Under the pieces are notes generated by a model, which saw nothing but the letters and a program-made list of their open reading frames with translations, ran no database searches and was not told where the DNA came from. 64,000 bases of DNA. Origin: Caballeronia arationis (GTDB lineage: Bacteria > Pseudomonadota > Gammaproteobacteria > Burkholderiales > Burkholderiaceae). A program made the position numbers and the translations under genes. The DNA is taken from NCBI RefSeq assembly GCF_001544975.2, contig NZ_FCOG02000030.1, forward strand, positions 19,131 to 83,130, in the 5' to 3' direction. Shown here in pieces: positions 17,606 to 25,844 of this stretch (position 1 is its first letter; every line of letters starts with the position of its first letter).

Positions 17606-18826
17606 GTGAGCGAAACAGAACGAAAGCTGGTCCTGGGCACGCCTGCAGCGTTCGCGCTGGAAGCGCATCTCGCGTCGTACGCGGCCCATTCCGAGACTTC
17701 GCGCGGCCGGCGCTTTCCCGAAGCCCCGCCTTCCGCTCGCACCGAGTTCCAGCGCGATCGCGATCGCATCGTGCATTCCACGGCGTTTCGTCGGCTCGAA
17801 TACAAGACGCAGGTCTTCGTGAATCACGAAGGCGACCTGTTCCGCACGCGCCTCACGCACAGTCTCGAAGTCGCGCAGATCGCGCGGTCGGTAGCGCGCA
17901 ATCTGCGCGTGAACGAAGACCTCGTCGAAGCGATTTCGCTTGCGCACGATCTCGGCCACACGCCTTTCGGCCACGCGGGCCAGGATGCGCTGCACGAATG
18001 CATGCGCGATCACGGCGGCTTCGAACACAATCTGCAGAGTCTCGCCGTCGTCGACCAGCTCGAAGAGCACTACGGCGCGTTCAACGGCCTCAATCTTTGC
18101 TTCGAGACCCGCGAAGGCATCCTCAAGCATTGCTCGCGCGAGAACGCGCGCAAGCTGGGCGAACTCGGCGAGCGCTTTCTCACCGGCAAGCAGCCGTCGA
18201 TCGAAGCGCAGATCGCGAATGTCGCCGACGAGATCGCGTACAACAATCACGACGTCGACGACGGCCTGCGCTCCGGCTTCATCACGCTCGACCAGCTGTC
18301 CGAAGTGAGCCTGTGGCACACGCATCACGAGGCGGCGAAGAACGAGTTTCCGCGCATCGACGGGCGTCGGCTGATCCACGAGACGATCCGCCGCATCATC
18401 AACACGCTGATCGTCGATCTGATCGACACGACGAGCATGCATCTCGCGCGCGTGCGCCCCGAGTCGATCGACGACGTGCGCAATGCGCCGCCGCTCGTCG
18501 CGCACAGCGAGGAGATCGCGTCGCAGGCGGCCTCGCTCAAGCGCTTCCTGTTCAAGAACCTGTACCGCCATTACCGCGTGATGCGCATGGCGAACAAGGC
18601 GCAACGCGTCGTGACCGGCCTCTTCGAGGCATTCACCGACGATCCGCGGCTCCTGCCGCCCGCCTATCAGGCGCGCGGTCCGGTGGCGGAGGAATCGGCG
18701 AACGATCCTGCCGCGCCGACCTACGACAGCTCACAGGCGCGCCTGATCGCGCACTACATCGCCGGCATGACCGATCGCTATGCATTGAAGGAATATCAAC
18801 GCCTGTTTGTCATCGACGATAACTAG
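17606..18826 (+). CDS. dgt: Deoxyguanosinetriphosphate triphosphohydrolase-like protein (HD domain)
   Basis: This is an HD-superfamily dNTPase that hydrolyses dNTPs to deoxynucleosides plus triphosphate. The 406-residue product has the N-terminal RDRDRIVHSTAFRRLEYKTQV, the metal-binding RLTHSLEV and AHDLGHTPFGHAG (H...HD motif), and NHDVDDGLRSG. The start is GTG at 17606 with GGAG about 8 bases upstream. It belongs to the shorter type-2 Dgt-like subgroup, so exact substrate preference is uncertain. It follows aroB closely. No terminator was seen before ugpB. Confidence 0.9.
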   Translation: MSETERKLVLGTPAAFALEAHLASYAAHSETSRGRRFPEAPPSARTEFQRDRDRIVHSTAFRRLEYKTQVFVNHEGDLFRTRLTHSLEVAQIARSVARNLRVNEDLVEAISLAHDLGHTPFGHAGQDALHECMRDHGGFEHNLQSLAVVDQLEEHYGAFNGLNLCFETREGILKHCSRENARKLGELGERFLTGKQPSIEAQIANVADEIAYNNHDVDDGLRSGFITLDQLSEVSLWHTHHEAAKNEFPRIDGRRLIHETIRRIINTLIVDLIDTTSMHLARVRPESIDDVRNAPPLVAHSEEIASQAASLKRFLFKNLYRHYRVMRMANKAQRVVTGLFEAFTDDPRLLPPAYQARGPVAEESANDPAAPTYDSSQARLIAHYIAGMTDRYALKEYQRLFVIDDN

Positions 18827-18893
18827 AATCGGCGCTTTTTCCATGCTGCTTGTGCCGCATGGGCGTCAGCTTCACCAAAACGGAGACGTATCG

Positions 18894-20219
18894 ATGAGTT
18901 TCAAGCCCTTGTTTCGCTCGATTTCCGCCGCCGCAGTGCTTGCATTCGGCGCCAGCACGGACGCGCAGGCCGCGACGGAAATCCAGTTCTGGCACGCGAT
19001 GGAAGCCGCGCTCGGTGAACGCGTGAACGACATCGCGAACGATTTCAATGCGTCGCAGAGCGACTACAAGATCGTGCCGGTGTTCAAGGGCACCTACGAC
19101 CAGACGCTCGCCGCGGGTATCGCCGCCTATCGCAGCGGCAACGCGCCGGCGATCCTGCAGGTCTATGAGGTCGGCACGGCCACGATGATGCAGGCCAAGA
19201 AGGCCGTGATCCCCGTCTCGGACGTGTTCAAGCAGGCGGGCGTGCCGCTCGACGAGAAGGCGTTCGTGCCGACCATCTCCGGCTACTACAGCGACGCGAA
19301 GACCGGCCACCTGATCTCGATGCCCTTCAACAGCTCGACGCCCGTTCTCTACTACAACAAGGAAGCGTTCAAGAAGGCCGGGCTCGATCCCGAACAGCCG
19401 CCGAAGACCTGGGCCGACGTCGAAGCCGACGCGAAGAAGCTGAAGGCGTCGGGCCTGTCGTGCGGCTATTCGTCGGGATGGCAAAGCTGGATCCAGTTGG
19501 AGAACTACAGCGCGTGGCATGCCGCGCCGTTCGCGACGAAAAACAACGGGTTCGACGGCGCCGACGCCAAGCTCGAATTCAACAAGCCGCTGGAGGTCGC
19601 GCATATCCAGTTCCTGCAGGACATGGCGAAGGAGGGCACGTTCACCTATGTCGGCCGCAAGGACGAGCCCGTGTCGAAGTTCTATAGCGGCGACTGCGGG
19701 ATCATCACGAACTCATCGGGTTCACGCGCGACCATCAAGAAATACGCGAAGTTCGATTTCGGCGTCGGCATGATGCCTTACGACGCCAGCGTGAAGGGCG
19801 CGCCGCAAAACGCGATCATCGGCGGCGCGAGCCTGTGGGTGCTGTCGGGCAAGGACCCGGCGGTCTACAAGGGCGTTGCGAAATTCCTCGCGTACCTGAG
19901 CTCACCGCCGGTCGCGGCCAAGTGGCATCAGGACACGGGCTATCTGCCGGTGACGACCGCGGCCTACGATCTCACGAAAAGCCAGGGCTTCTACGACAAG
20001 AACCCCGGCGCCGACGTCGCGATCAGGCAGATGCTGAACAAGCCTCCGCTGCCGTACACCAAGGGCCTGCGCCTCGGCAACATGCCGCAGATCCGCACGG
20101 TGGTCGACGAGGAGCTTGAACAGGTCTGGGCGCAGAAGAAATCGCCGAAGGATGCGCTCGATTCGTCGGTTTCGCGCGGCGACGACTTGCTGCGCCGTTT
20201 CGAGAAAGCCGGCAGCTAA
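18894..20219 (+). CDS. ugpB: Glycerol-3-phosphate ABC transporter, periplasmic binding protein
   Basis: This is the substrate-binding protein of the UgpBAEC importer for sn-glycerol-3-phosphate and glycerophosphodiesters. The 441-residue product has a cleavable signal peptide ending near DAQA-ATEIQFWHAM and family features of UgpB such as FWHAMEAALGERVND, NSSTPVLYYNKEAF and GYLPVTTAAYDLTK. ATG at 18894 is preceded by CGGAGA; the frame opens further upstream without a signal peptide. A strong hairpin after the stop probably protects or attenuates the message before ugpA. No convincing Pho box was found in the 67-bp upstream gap. Confidence 0.94.
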   Translation: MSFKPLFRSISAAAVLAFGASTDAQAATEIQFWHAMEAALGERVNDIANDFNASQSDYKIVPVFKGTYDQTLAAGIAAYRSGNAPAILQVYEVGTATMMQAKKAVIPVSDVFKQAGVPLDEKAFVPTISGYYSDAKTGHLISMPFNSSTPVLYYNKEAFKKAGLDPEQPPKTWADVEADAKKLKASGLSCGYSSGWQSWIQLENYSAWHAAPFATKNNGFDGADAKLEFNKPLEVAHIQFLQDMAKEGTFTYVGRKDEPVSKFYSGDCGIITNSSGSRATIKKYAKFDFGVGMMPYDASVKGAPQNAIIGGASLWVLSGKDPAVYKGVAKFLAYLSSPPVAAKWHQDTGYLPVTTAAYDLTKSQGFYDKNPGADVAIRQMLNKPPLPYTKGLRLGNMPQIRTVVDEELEQVWAQKKSPKDALDSSVSRGDDLLRRFEKAGS

Positions 20220-20226
20220 AGCCATC

Positions 20227-20262
20227 GCGGCCGGGCGCATGCAACGCCCGGCCGCTCATTTT
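20227..20262 (+). terminator. Intercistronic hairpin between ugpB and ugpA
   Basis: GCGGCCGGGCG (20227-20237) pairs perfectly with CGCCCGGCCGC (20245-20255) around a 7-base loop, and TCATTTTT follows. It resembles a leaky terminator or an mRNA-stabilising stem that lets the binding protein be made in excess over the permease. Confidence 0.7.
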
Positions 20263-20282
20263 TCGCGCTTCAGGAATCGTCG

Positions 20283-21167
20283 ATGGAAAAGCGGTCTCGT
20301 TTCAACACGGGCGTGTTGCCGTATCTGCTGGTCGCGCCGCAACTCGCGATCACGGCGCTGTTCTTTCTGTGGCCCGCGGGCGAAGCGCTCTGGCAGGCGA
20401 CGCAGAGCCAGGACGCATTCGGCACGTCGAGCGAATTCGTCGGACTCGCCAACTTCAAGCAGCTCTTTAACGATCCGCTCTACCTGTCGTCGTTCAATAC
20501 GACGCTCATCTTCTGCTCGCTCGTCACCGTGTCCGGGCTCGTCATTTCGCTGCTGCTCGCCGCGTGTGCCGACCGCGTCACGCGCGGCGCGAAGGCGTAT
20601 CAGACGCTGCTCATCTGGCCGTACGCCGTCGCGCCCGCAATTGCCGCCGTGTTGTGGTCGTTTCTCTTCAATCCGAGCATCGGGCTCGTGACCTACGCGC
20701 TCTCGAAGTACGGCATCGTGTGGAATCACGCGCTGAACGGCTCGCAGGCGATGTTCCTCGTCGTGCTCGCGTCGGTGTGGAAGCAGGTGAGCTACAACTT
20801 CCTGTTCTTCTACGCGGGCTTGCAGGCAATTCCGCGCTCGCTGATCGAAGCCGCCGCCATCGACGGCGCCGGTCCAGTGCGGCGCTTTTTCGGCATCGCG
20901 CTGCCGCTGCTTTCGCCGACGAGCTTCTTCCTGCTCGTCGTGAACCTCGTGTATTCGTTCTTCGACACCTTCCCCGTGATCGACGCAGCGACGGGCGGCG
21001 GTCCGGCGCAATCGACCAAGACGCTCATCTACAAGATTTTCGCCGAGGGCTTCCAGGGACTCGACATCGGCAGTTCCGGTGCGCAGTCGGTGGTGCTGAT
21101 GGCGATCGTCGTCGCGTTGACGGTCATCCAGTTCCGCTTCATCGAGCGCAGGGTGCAATACTCATGA
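20283..21167 (+). CDS. ugpA: Glycerol-3-phosphate ABC transporter permease UgpA
   Basis: This inner-membrane permease of 294 residues has about six transmembrane helices. The EAA loop that contacts the ATPase reads EAAAIDGAGPVRRFFGIALP. The N-terminus has FNTGVLPYLLVAPQLAITALFF, typical of MalF-type permeases of this class. Its stop overlaps the ugpE start (ATGA), giving coupled synthesis of the two permease halves. Confidence 0.94.
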   Translation: MEKRSRFNTGVLPYLLVAPQLAITALFFLWPAGEALWQATQSQDAFGTSSEFVGLANFKQLFNDPLYLSSFNTTLIFCSLVTVSGLVISLLLAACADRVTRGAKAYQTLLIWPYAVAPAIAAVLWSFLFNPSIGLVTYALSKYGIVWNHALNGSQAMFLVVLASVWKQVSYNFLFFYAGLQAIPRSLIEAAAIDGAGPVRRFFGIALPLLSPTSFFLLVVNLVYSFFDTFPVIDAATGGGPAQSTKTLIYKIFAEGFQGLDIGSSGAQSVVLMAIVVALTVIQFRFIERRVQYS

Positions 21168-22009
21168 TCGAAAATCGTCGCGGTTTCGATATCTTCTGCC
21201 ACGCGGTGCTGATCGTCGGCGTGGTGCTCGTCGTGTTTCCGGTGTACGTCGCGTTCTGCGCGGCCACGATGAACGACAAAGAAGTGTTCAGCGTGCCGCT
21301 TTCGCTGATCCCGAGCACGCATCTCTTCGAGAACATCGCGAACATCTGGACGCACGGCAGCGGCAACGCGGCGGCGCCGTTCGGGCGCATGCTGCTGAAC
21401 AGCCTCGTGATGGCGCTCGTGATATCGATCGGCAAGATCGCCGTGTCGATGATCTCGGCCTACGCGATCGTGTTTTTTCGCTTCCCGTTCAAGAACCTCG
21501 CGTTCTGGCTGATCTTCGTCACGCTGATGCTGCCCGTCGAAGTGCGCATATTCCCGACGGTGCAAGTCGTATCGTCGATGCATCTTTCGAACACGTATGC
21601 GGGGCTGACGCTGCCGCTGATCGCATCGGCGACGGCGACGTTCCTGTTCCGCCAGTTCTTCATGACGCTGCCGGATGAGCTGATGGAAGCGGCGCGCATC
21701 GATGGCGCGGGGCCGCTGCGATTCTTCTGGGACGTCGTGCTGCCGCTCTCGAAAACGAACATCGCGGCGCTGTTCGTCATCACGTTCATTTACGGCTGGA
21801 ACCAGTATTTGTGGCCGATCCTGATCACGAGCCAGCAGTCGCTGCAGACGGCGGTGGTCGGCATCAAGAGCATGATCGCTTCCGGCGATACCGCCACCGA
21901 ATGGCATCTCGTGATGAGCGCGACGCTGCTCGCGATGCTGCCGCCGCTCGTCGTCGTGCTGACGATGCAGCGGTGGTTCGTGCGCGGGCTCGTCGATTCG
22001 GAAAAATAA
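21164..22009 (+). CDS. ugpE: Glycerol-3-phosphate ABC transporter permease UgpE
   Basis: This 281-residue MalG-type inner-membrane permease has six predicted helices and the EAA loop EAARIDGAGPLRFFWDVVLP. ATG at 21164 overlaps the ugpA stop. It pairs with UgpA and the UgpC ATPase. The next gene is a small monooxygenase-like protein rather than ugpC, a minor departure from the enteric order ugpBAECQ. Confidence 0.94.
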   Translation: MIENRRGFDIFCHAVLIVGVVLVVFPVYVAFCAATMNDKEVFSVPLSLIPSTHLFENIANIWTHGSGNAAAPFGRMLLNSLVMALVISIGKIAVSMISAYAIVFFRFPFKNLAFWLIFVTLMLPVEVRIFPTVQVVSSMHLSNTYAGLTLPLIASATATFLFRQFFMTLPDELMEAARIDGAGPLRFFWDVVLPLSKTNIAALFVITFIYGWNQYLWPILITSQQSLQTAVVGIKSMIASGDTATEWHLVMSATLLAMLPPLVVVLTMQRWFVRGLVDSEK

Positions 22010-22026
22010 TCGGAGACCTATCAGAC

Positions 22027-22338
22027 ATGATTCTCGAAATCGCACAGTTGCCCGTGAAAGCGGGTGAAGAAGCCGCGTTCGAAAGGGCTTTTGACGAAGC
22101 GCAGAAGATCATCGCGGCGCAGCCGGGCTATCGCTCGCACGAACTCGTGCGCGGCGCCGATGCGAACAACGGTTCGCGTTACGTGCTGCTCGTGCGCTGG
22201 GATTCGGTCGAAGCGCACGACCCGGGCTTCCGGCAGTCCGATGATTACCAGAAGTGGCGCGAACTGCTGCATCGCTTCTACGAACCCGGCATCGCGGTCG
22301 CGCATTTCGCGACGGTCGCGGGCAGGCTACAGGGCTAA
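22027..22338 (+). CDS. Small ABM-family (antibiotic biosynthesis monooxygenase-like) protein in the ugp operon
   Basis: This 103-residue protein has the dimeric alpha-beta barrel pattern of the ABM family: an N-terminal strand MILEIAQLPVKAGEEAAFERAF, then AQPGYRSHELVRG, then RYVLLVRWDSVEAHDPGFRQS. Members range from quinone monooxygenases to haem-degrading enzymes and many are uncharacterised. Its place between ugpE and ugpC, 17 bp after one and 3 bp before the other, means it is cotranscribed with the transporter. No catalytic role can be assigned from sequence alone. Confidence 0.8.
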   Translation: MILEIAQLPVKAGEEAAFERAFDEAQKIIAAQPGYRSHELVRGADANNGSRYVLLVRWDSVEAHDPGFRQSDDYQKWRELLHRFYEPGIAVAHFATVAGRLQG

Positions 22339-22341
22339 TCG

Positions 22342-23427
22342 ATGGCCGCTCTGACTCTCAACGCCGTCAAGAAAACCTACGACGGCAAGCAGTTCGTGTT
22401 GCACGGCATCGACGTAGCGGTTGAGGATGGCGAATTCGTCGTGATGGTCGGGCCGTCGGGATGCGGGAAATCGACCCTGCTGCGCATGGTTGCGGGTCTC
22501 GAAAGCGTGTCGGAAGGCACGATCTCGATCGGCGGCACGGTCGTGAACAAGCTGGAGCCGAAGGATCGCGACATCGCGATGGTGTTCCAGAACTACGCGC
22601 TCTATCCGCACATGAGCGTCTCGCAGAACATGGCGTACGCGCTGAAGATCGGCGGCGTGGAGCGCGCGACAATCGACAAGCGCGTCGCGAATGCGGCGCG
22701 CATACTCGAACTTGAGCCGCTCCTCGCACGCAAGCCGCGCGAGCTGTCGGGCGGACAGCGGCAGCGCGTCGCGATGGGCCGCGCGATCGTGCGCGAGCCG
22801 GCCGTCTTCCTGTTCGACGAACCGCTCTCGAACCTCGACGCCAAGCTGCGCGTGCAGATGCGCCTGGAAATCCAGCGTCTGCATGCGCGCCTCGCGACCA
22901 CGAGCCTCTACGTCACGCACGACCAGATCGAAGCGATGACGCTCGCGCAGCGCGTGATCGTGATGAATCGCGGACGCGCCGAGCAGATCGGTCCGCCGAC
23001 CGAAGTCTACGAGCGGCCGGCGACGGTCTTCGTGGCGAGCTTCATCGGCTCGCCGGCGATGAATCTGCTCGAAGGGCGCGTGTCGGAGGATGGTTCGGCG
23101 TTCGAAGTGGCGGGCAACGGTCCAAAGTGGTCGCTGGCGGGTGCACAGGGCGTCACGCGCGAGATGAACGGACGCGAATGGATCGTCGGCATTCGGCCCG
23201 AGCATATGACGCCGGGGCAGCCGGGGATCGCGCATGTGACGCTCGACGTCGATTCGTGCGAACTGCTCGGCGCCGACAATCTCGCGCACGGCAAGTGGGG
23301 CAAGCACGACGTGGCGGCGCGCTTGCCGCACGCGCACCGTCCGGAGCGTGGCGAGGCGCTGCAGGTCGCATTGCCGGCGCATCGGCTGCATTTCTTCGAT
23401 CCGGCGACCGGCCTGCGCGCGAATTGA
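22342..23427 (+). CDS. ugpC: Glycerol-3-phosphate ABC transporter ATP-binding protein UgpC
   Basis: This is the ATPase of the Ugp importer, a 361-residue MalK/UgpC-type subunit. It has Walker A GPSGCGKST, Q-loop MVFQNYALYPHM, ABC signature LSGGQRQRVAMGRA, Walker B VFLFDEPLSNLDAKLR, and the H-loop VTHDQIEAMT. The C-terminal OB/TOBE region (from about residue 240) is the regulatory domain. It starts 3 bp after the ABM gene and is followed 35 bp later by ugpQ. Confidence 0.95.
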   Translation: MAALTLNAVKKTYDGKQFVLHGIDVAVEDGEFVVMVGPSGCGKSTLLRMVAGLESVSEGTISIGGTVVNKLEPKDRDIAMVFQNYALYPHMSVSQNMAYALKIGGVERATIDKRVANAARILELEPLLARKPRELSGGQRQRVAMGRAIVREPAVFLFDEPLSNLDAKLRVQMRLEIQRLHARLATTSLYVTHDQIEAMTLAQRVIVMNRGRAEQIGPPTEVYERPATVFVASFIGSPAMNLLEGRVSEDGSAFEVAGNGPKWSLAGAQGVTREMNGREWIVGIRPEHMTPGQPGIAHVTLDVDSCELLGADNLAHGKWGKHDVAARLPHAHRPERGEALQVALPAHRLHFFDPATGLRAN

Positions 23428-23462
23428 TGCATGCCGAATGAAGGATTGAAGGAGGCGCGATC

Positions 23463-24206
23463 ATGAGAACCTGGCCTTATCCGAGCGTCGTTGCGCATCG
23501 CGGCGGCGGCAAGCTTGCGCCGGAGAACACGCTGGAAGCGATCGATACCGGCGCCCGTCTCGGCCTGAAAATGATCGAATTCGACGCGAAGCTATCCGCC
23601 GACGACGTCGTGTTCCTGCTGCACGACGACGACGTCGATCGCACGTCGAATGGGCGGGGCGCCGCGAAGTCGATGAGCTACGCGCAACTCGCGCAACTCG
23701 ACGCGGGAAGCTGGTTCGACGCGAAGTTCGCGAACGCGCGCATGCCGACGCTCGAACAGGTCGCGGCGCGCTGCGCGCAGCACGGACTGGCGGCCAATGT
23801 CGAGATCAAGCCGTGCGAGGGGCGCGACGTGCAGACAGGTCGCCTCGTTGCGCAAGAGGCGGCGCGCCTGTGGGTCGATCAGTCACCTGCACCGTTGCTG
23901 TCGTCGTTTTCGTTCGCGGCGCTGGAGGCTGCGCTGGACGCCGCGCCGGAACTGCCGCGCGGCATGCTTTACGAAGACGTTCCGCACGACTGGCGATCGC
24001 AGACAGCGGCGCTCTCGTGCGTGTCGCTGCACGCGGACCACCGCCGGCTGGATGAGGCGCTTGTCGGGGAAATCAAGGATTCGGGATTGCGGATTCTTGC
24101 CTACACCGTCAACGACCCTGAGCGTGCGCGGCAACTCGCGCAATGGGGTGTCGATGCGATCTGCACGGACCGCATCGACATCATCGGCGCGGATTTCCTC
24201 GACTAG
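23463..24206 (+). CDS. ugpQ: Cytosolic glycerophosphodiester phosphodiesterase UgpQ
   Basis: This enzyme hydrolyses imported glycerophosphodiesters to sn-glycerol-3-phosphate and an alcohol. The 247-residue GDPD-family TIM barrel has the catalytic motif VVAHRGGGKLAPENTLEAI near the start and FLLHDDDVDRTSNGRG with the second catalytic histidine, and ends with AYTVNDPERARQLAQWGVDAICTD. AAGGAGG lies about 8 bases before the ATG. No signal peptide is present, which fits the cytosolic enzyme. It is the last gene of the ugp operon. Confidence 0.95.
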   Translation: MRTWPYPSVVAHRGGGKLAPENTLEAIDTGARLGLKMIEFDAKLSADDVVFLLHDDDVDRTSNGRGAAKSMSYAQLAQLDAGSWFDAKFANARMPTLEQVAARCAQHGLAANVEIKPCEGRDVQTGRLVAQEAARLWVDQSPAPLLSSFSFAALEAALDAAPELPRGMLYEDVPHDWRSQTAALSCVSLHADHRRLDEALVGEIKDSGLRILAYTVNDPERARQLAQWGVDAICTDRIDIIGADFLD

Positions 24207-24221
24207 CGAAGAAATCCGCGC
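24187..24221. repeat. Perfect 11-bp inverted repeat at the end of ugpQ
   Basis: GCGCGGATTTC (24187-24197) and GAAATCCGCGC (24211-24221) can form a stem with a 13-base loop that contains the ugpQ stop codon. There is no T run on either strand, so this is more likely an mRNA 3'-end or factor-dependent element between the convergent ugpQ and DUF883 genes than an intrinsic terminator. Confidence 0.6.
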
Positions 24222-24245
24222 GCGGGTCCGGTTCGGACGGTCGTA

Positions 24246-24623
24246 TCAGCGCGCGCGGGCCAGCAGGACACCCGCTACCAGCGCGAGGCCGCCGACGAGC
24301 GCGATCGTCTGCCAGGGCTTTTCGTGGATGTAGGCGTCGGCTTCGGTGAACGCCGCGTTCGCGCGTTCGCGCATCGCCAGATGCGTGTCGTTCAGGCGCG
24401 TACGTGCCGTATCGAGACGGTTCTTGATTTGCGATCGCAGCACTGCGGCATCGGCCGATGCGCCGTTCGAGAGCGTTTCCTCGAGTTCCGAAAGCAGCGT
24501 GCGCAGTTCGCTGCCGATATCCTCTGCTGCCTCGCGGCCGTGGCGCGCCATGCGGCGTGCCCGACGGCTGGTCGAACTCCAGGAATCTCCGATGGCGCCG
24601 CGCGTATTGGAAAGTGCGTTCAT
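24246..24623 (-). CDS. DUF883 (ElaB/YqjD family) membrane-anchored protein
   Basis: This 125-residue protein has a long amphipathic, probably coiled-coil segment (DIGSELRTLLSELEETLSN to DTHLAMRERANAAFTEADAYI), the family motif EKPWQTIALVGGLALVAGVLLARR-like at the C-terminus, and a single C-terminal transmembrane helix. E. coli relatives YqjD, ElaB and YgaM are stationary-phase inner-membrane proteins reported to bind ribosomes. It is convergent with ugpQ. The N-terminus is Arg/Ser rich. Confidence 0.8.
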   Translation of the reverse strand: MNALSNTRGAIGDSWSSTSRRARRMARHGREAAEDIGSELRTLLSELEETLSNGASADAAVLRSQIKNRLDTARTRLNDTHLAMRERANAAFTEADAYIHEKPWQTIALVGGLALVAGVLLARAR

Positions 24624-24846
24624 AGAATCGCTCCGTCGATGGATGAATCGTGGATGGGCCGCTATGTGCGGTGGGGAAACCCCTGCAGCAGCAAGTTCGA
24701 TGCCGGTCCGTCGCCGACGTTCAACAGATCGTCGACAGTGCCTGCAATCACCTGCGCGATCGCATGAGCTTGCGCGTCGTACGTAAGAAATGCAATCGCG
24801 TGCAAACGCGTCCAGTCACATTTACTCTGCGGACGCGCGAATGAAA

Positions 24847-24878
24847 ACGCCGCCATTGCATGGATGCAATGGCGGCGT
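24847..24878 (-). terminator. Perfect 15-bp stem terminator downstream of the OmpW-like gene
   Basis: ACGCCGCCATTGCAT (24847-24861) is the exact reverse complement of 24864-24878. Read on the minus strand the stem is followed by GTTTTCAT, so it fits a terminator for the gene ending at 24917. The remaining sequence between it and the DUF883 gene (24624-24846) shows no gene I can support. Confidence 0.75.
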
Positions 24879-24916
24879 CGAATATCGCTGGCCGTCGGCA
24901 CGGCAAGCAATCTGCT

Positions 24917-25642
24917 TCAGAACTTGTAGCCGACTTTCAGGTACGTCACGATCGGATTGAGCGTGATCCGCGCTTCCGACTTCACATTGAGCGTGCCCAC
25001 GGGCGTCTGCGCCTGCGTGCTGAGCTTGGCGGTGGCCTTCATCGGAATGAACGAGACGGAAAGTCCCGCGAACCAGTGCTCGGTGAACGCGTAATTGAAG
25101 CCCACATTAAAAACGGGCGCCCACGAACTATCCGTGTCGACGTTGGTCGGACCATGCAGCACGCTACTCTCGAACGAACTGTTCGTGATCTTGGCGTCGG
25201 TGAACCACGTATGCGTCACGCCAATACCGACATACGGGCGAAACTTCGATTGCGGGCTGAGGAAGGAGTACTTGAACAGCAGCGTCGGGCTCCACTGCTT
25301 GGCGGTCCCGAGCGTGCCGTAATGTTCGAGCGAGCCGGTGCCTTGCAGGTCGAACTTGGGAGGAATCCCCATCTCGAGTTCTGCGGCAATATGGTCGGTG
25401 ATGAAGTAGCCAACGGTGAAACCGGCGGTGTCGGCGTCAGAGAGTCCGGCGCCCGTTCCCGGTACGCTGATATTGACGGGAGTTCCGCCTACACTGGTTT
25501 CTTTGAGCGGACCGCTGCTGTCCTGCGGTGCGAGATGAAACCAACCTGTCGTAACGTAGATGGATCCAGCGGATTGCGCGTGAGCCGCAGTCGATACGCA
25601 AGCAAGCGCCGCCGCTCCTGTTATGACTTGTTTTATTTTCAA
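24917..25642 (-). CDS. OmpW-family outer-membrane beta-barrel protein
   Basis: This 241-residue protein has a signal peptide (KQVITGAAALACVSTAAHA) and an OmpW-type eight-stranded barrel: aromatic girdles, HIAAELEMGIPPKFDLQGTG, the WSPTLLFKYSF strand, FRPYVGIGVTHTWF, and a C-terminal phenylalanine (VGYKF) required for BAM insertion. I chose the TTG at 25642 because GGAGGAG lies 6-9 bases upstream and the peptide then begins with a normal signal sequence. An ATG at 25681 is in frame but would place an acidic stretch before the signal. OmpW proteins carry small hydrophobic compounds; the substrate here is unknown. Confidence 0.87.
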   Translation of the reverse strand: MKIKQVITGAAALACVSTAAHAQSAGSIYVTTGWFHLAPQDSSGPLKETSVGGTPVNISVPGTGAGLSDADTAGFTVGYFITDHIAAELEMGIPPKFDLQGTGSLEHYGTLGTAKQWSPTLLFKYSFLSPQSKFRPYVGIGVTHTWFTDAKITNSSFESSVLHGPTNVDTDSSWAPVFNVGFNYAFTEHWFAGLSVSFIPMKATAKLSTQAQTPVGTLNVKSEARITLNPIVTYLKVGYKF

Positions 25643-25844
25643 TTTGTGCTCCTCCAGAAAAAGCACGCTCATTATGAACACATCATTTCAAAGTAACCAT
25701 AGCGAAGCCGTAGAGCATTTTCCCTAGCGGCAGAGCGGCTTCAGGGCCTGGCTGTGCGACGTTCAAAGCTCTCGATCGACACGCCGGCGCGGCTTGCAGA
25801 GCGCCCCTCAAGGGTGAACATCAACGCGACAACGGAAATTCAGC

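Noticed and set aside
18827..18893. A Pho box before ugpB.
   Set aside because: I looked for two CTGTCAT-type half sites at 11-bp spacing and saw none in the gap. Phosphate control is possible but not shown.
24662..24910. An 82-codon minus-strand frame after the OmpW-like gene.
   Set aside because: It runs through the OmpW terminator stem, has no ribosome site and its sequence has no recognisable motif.
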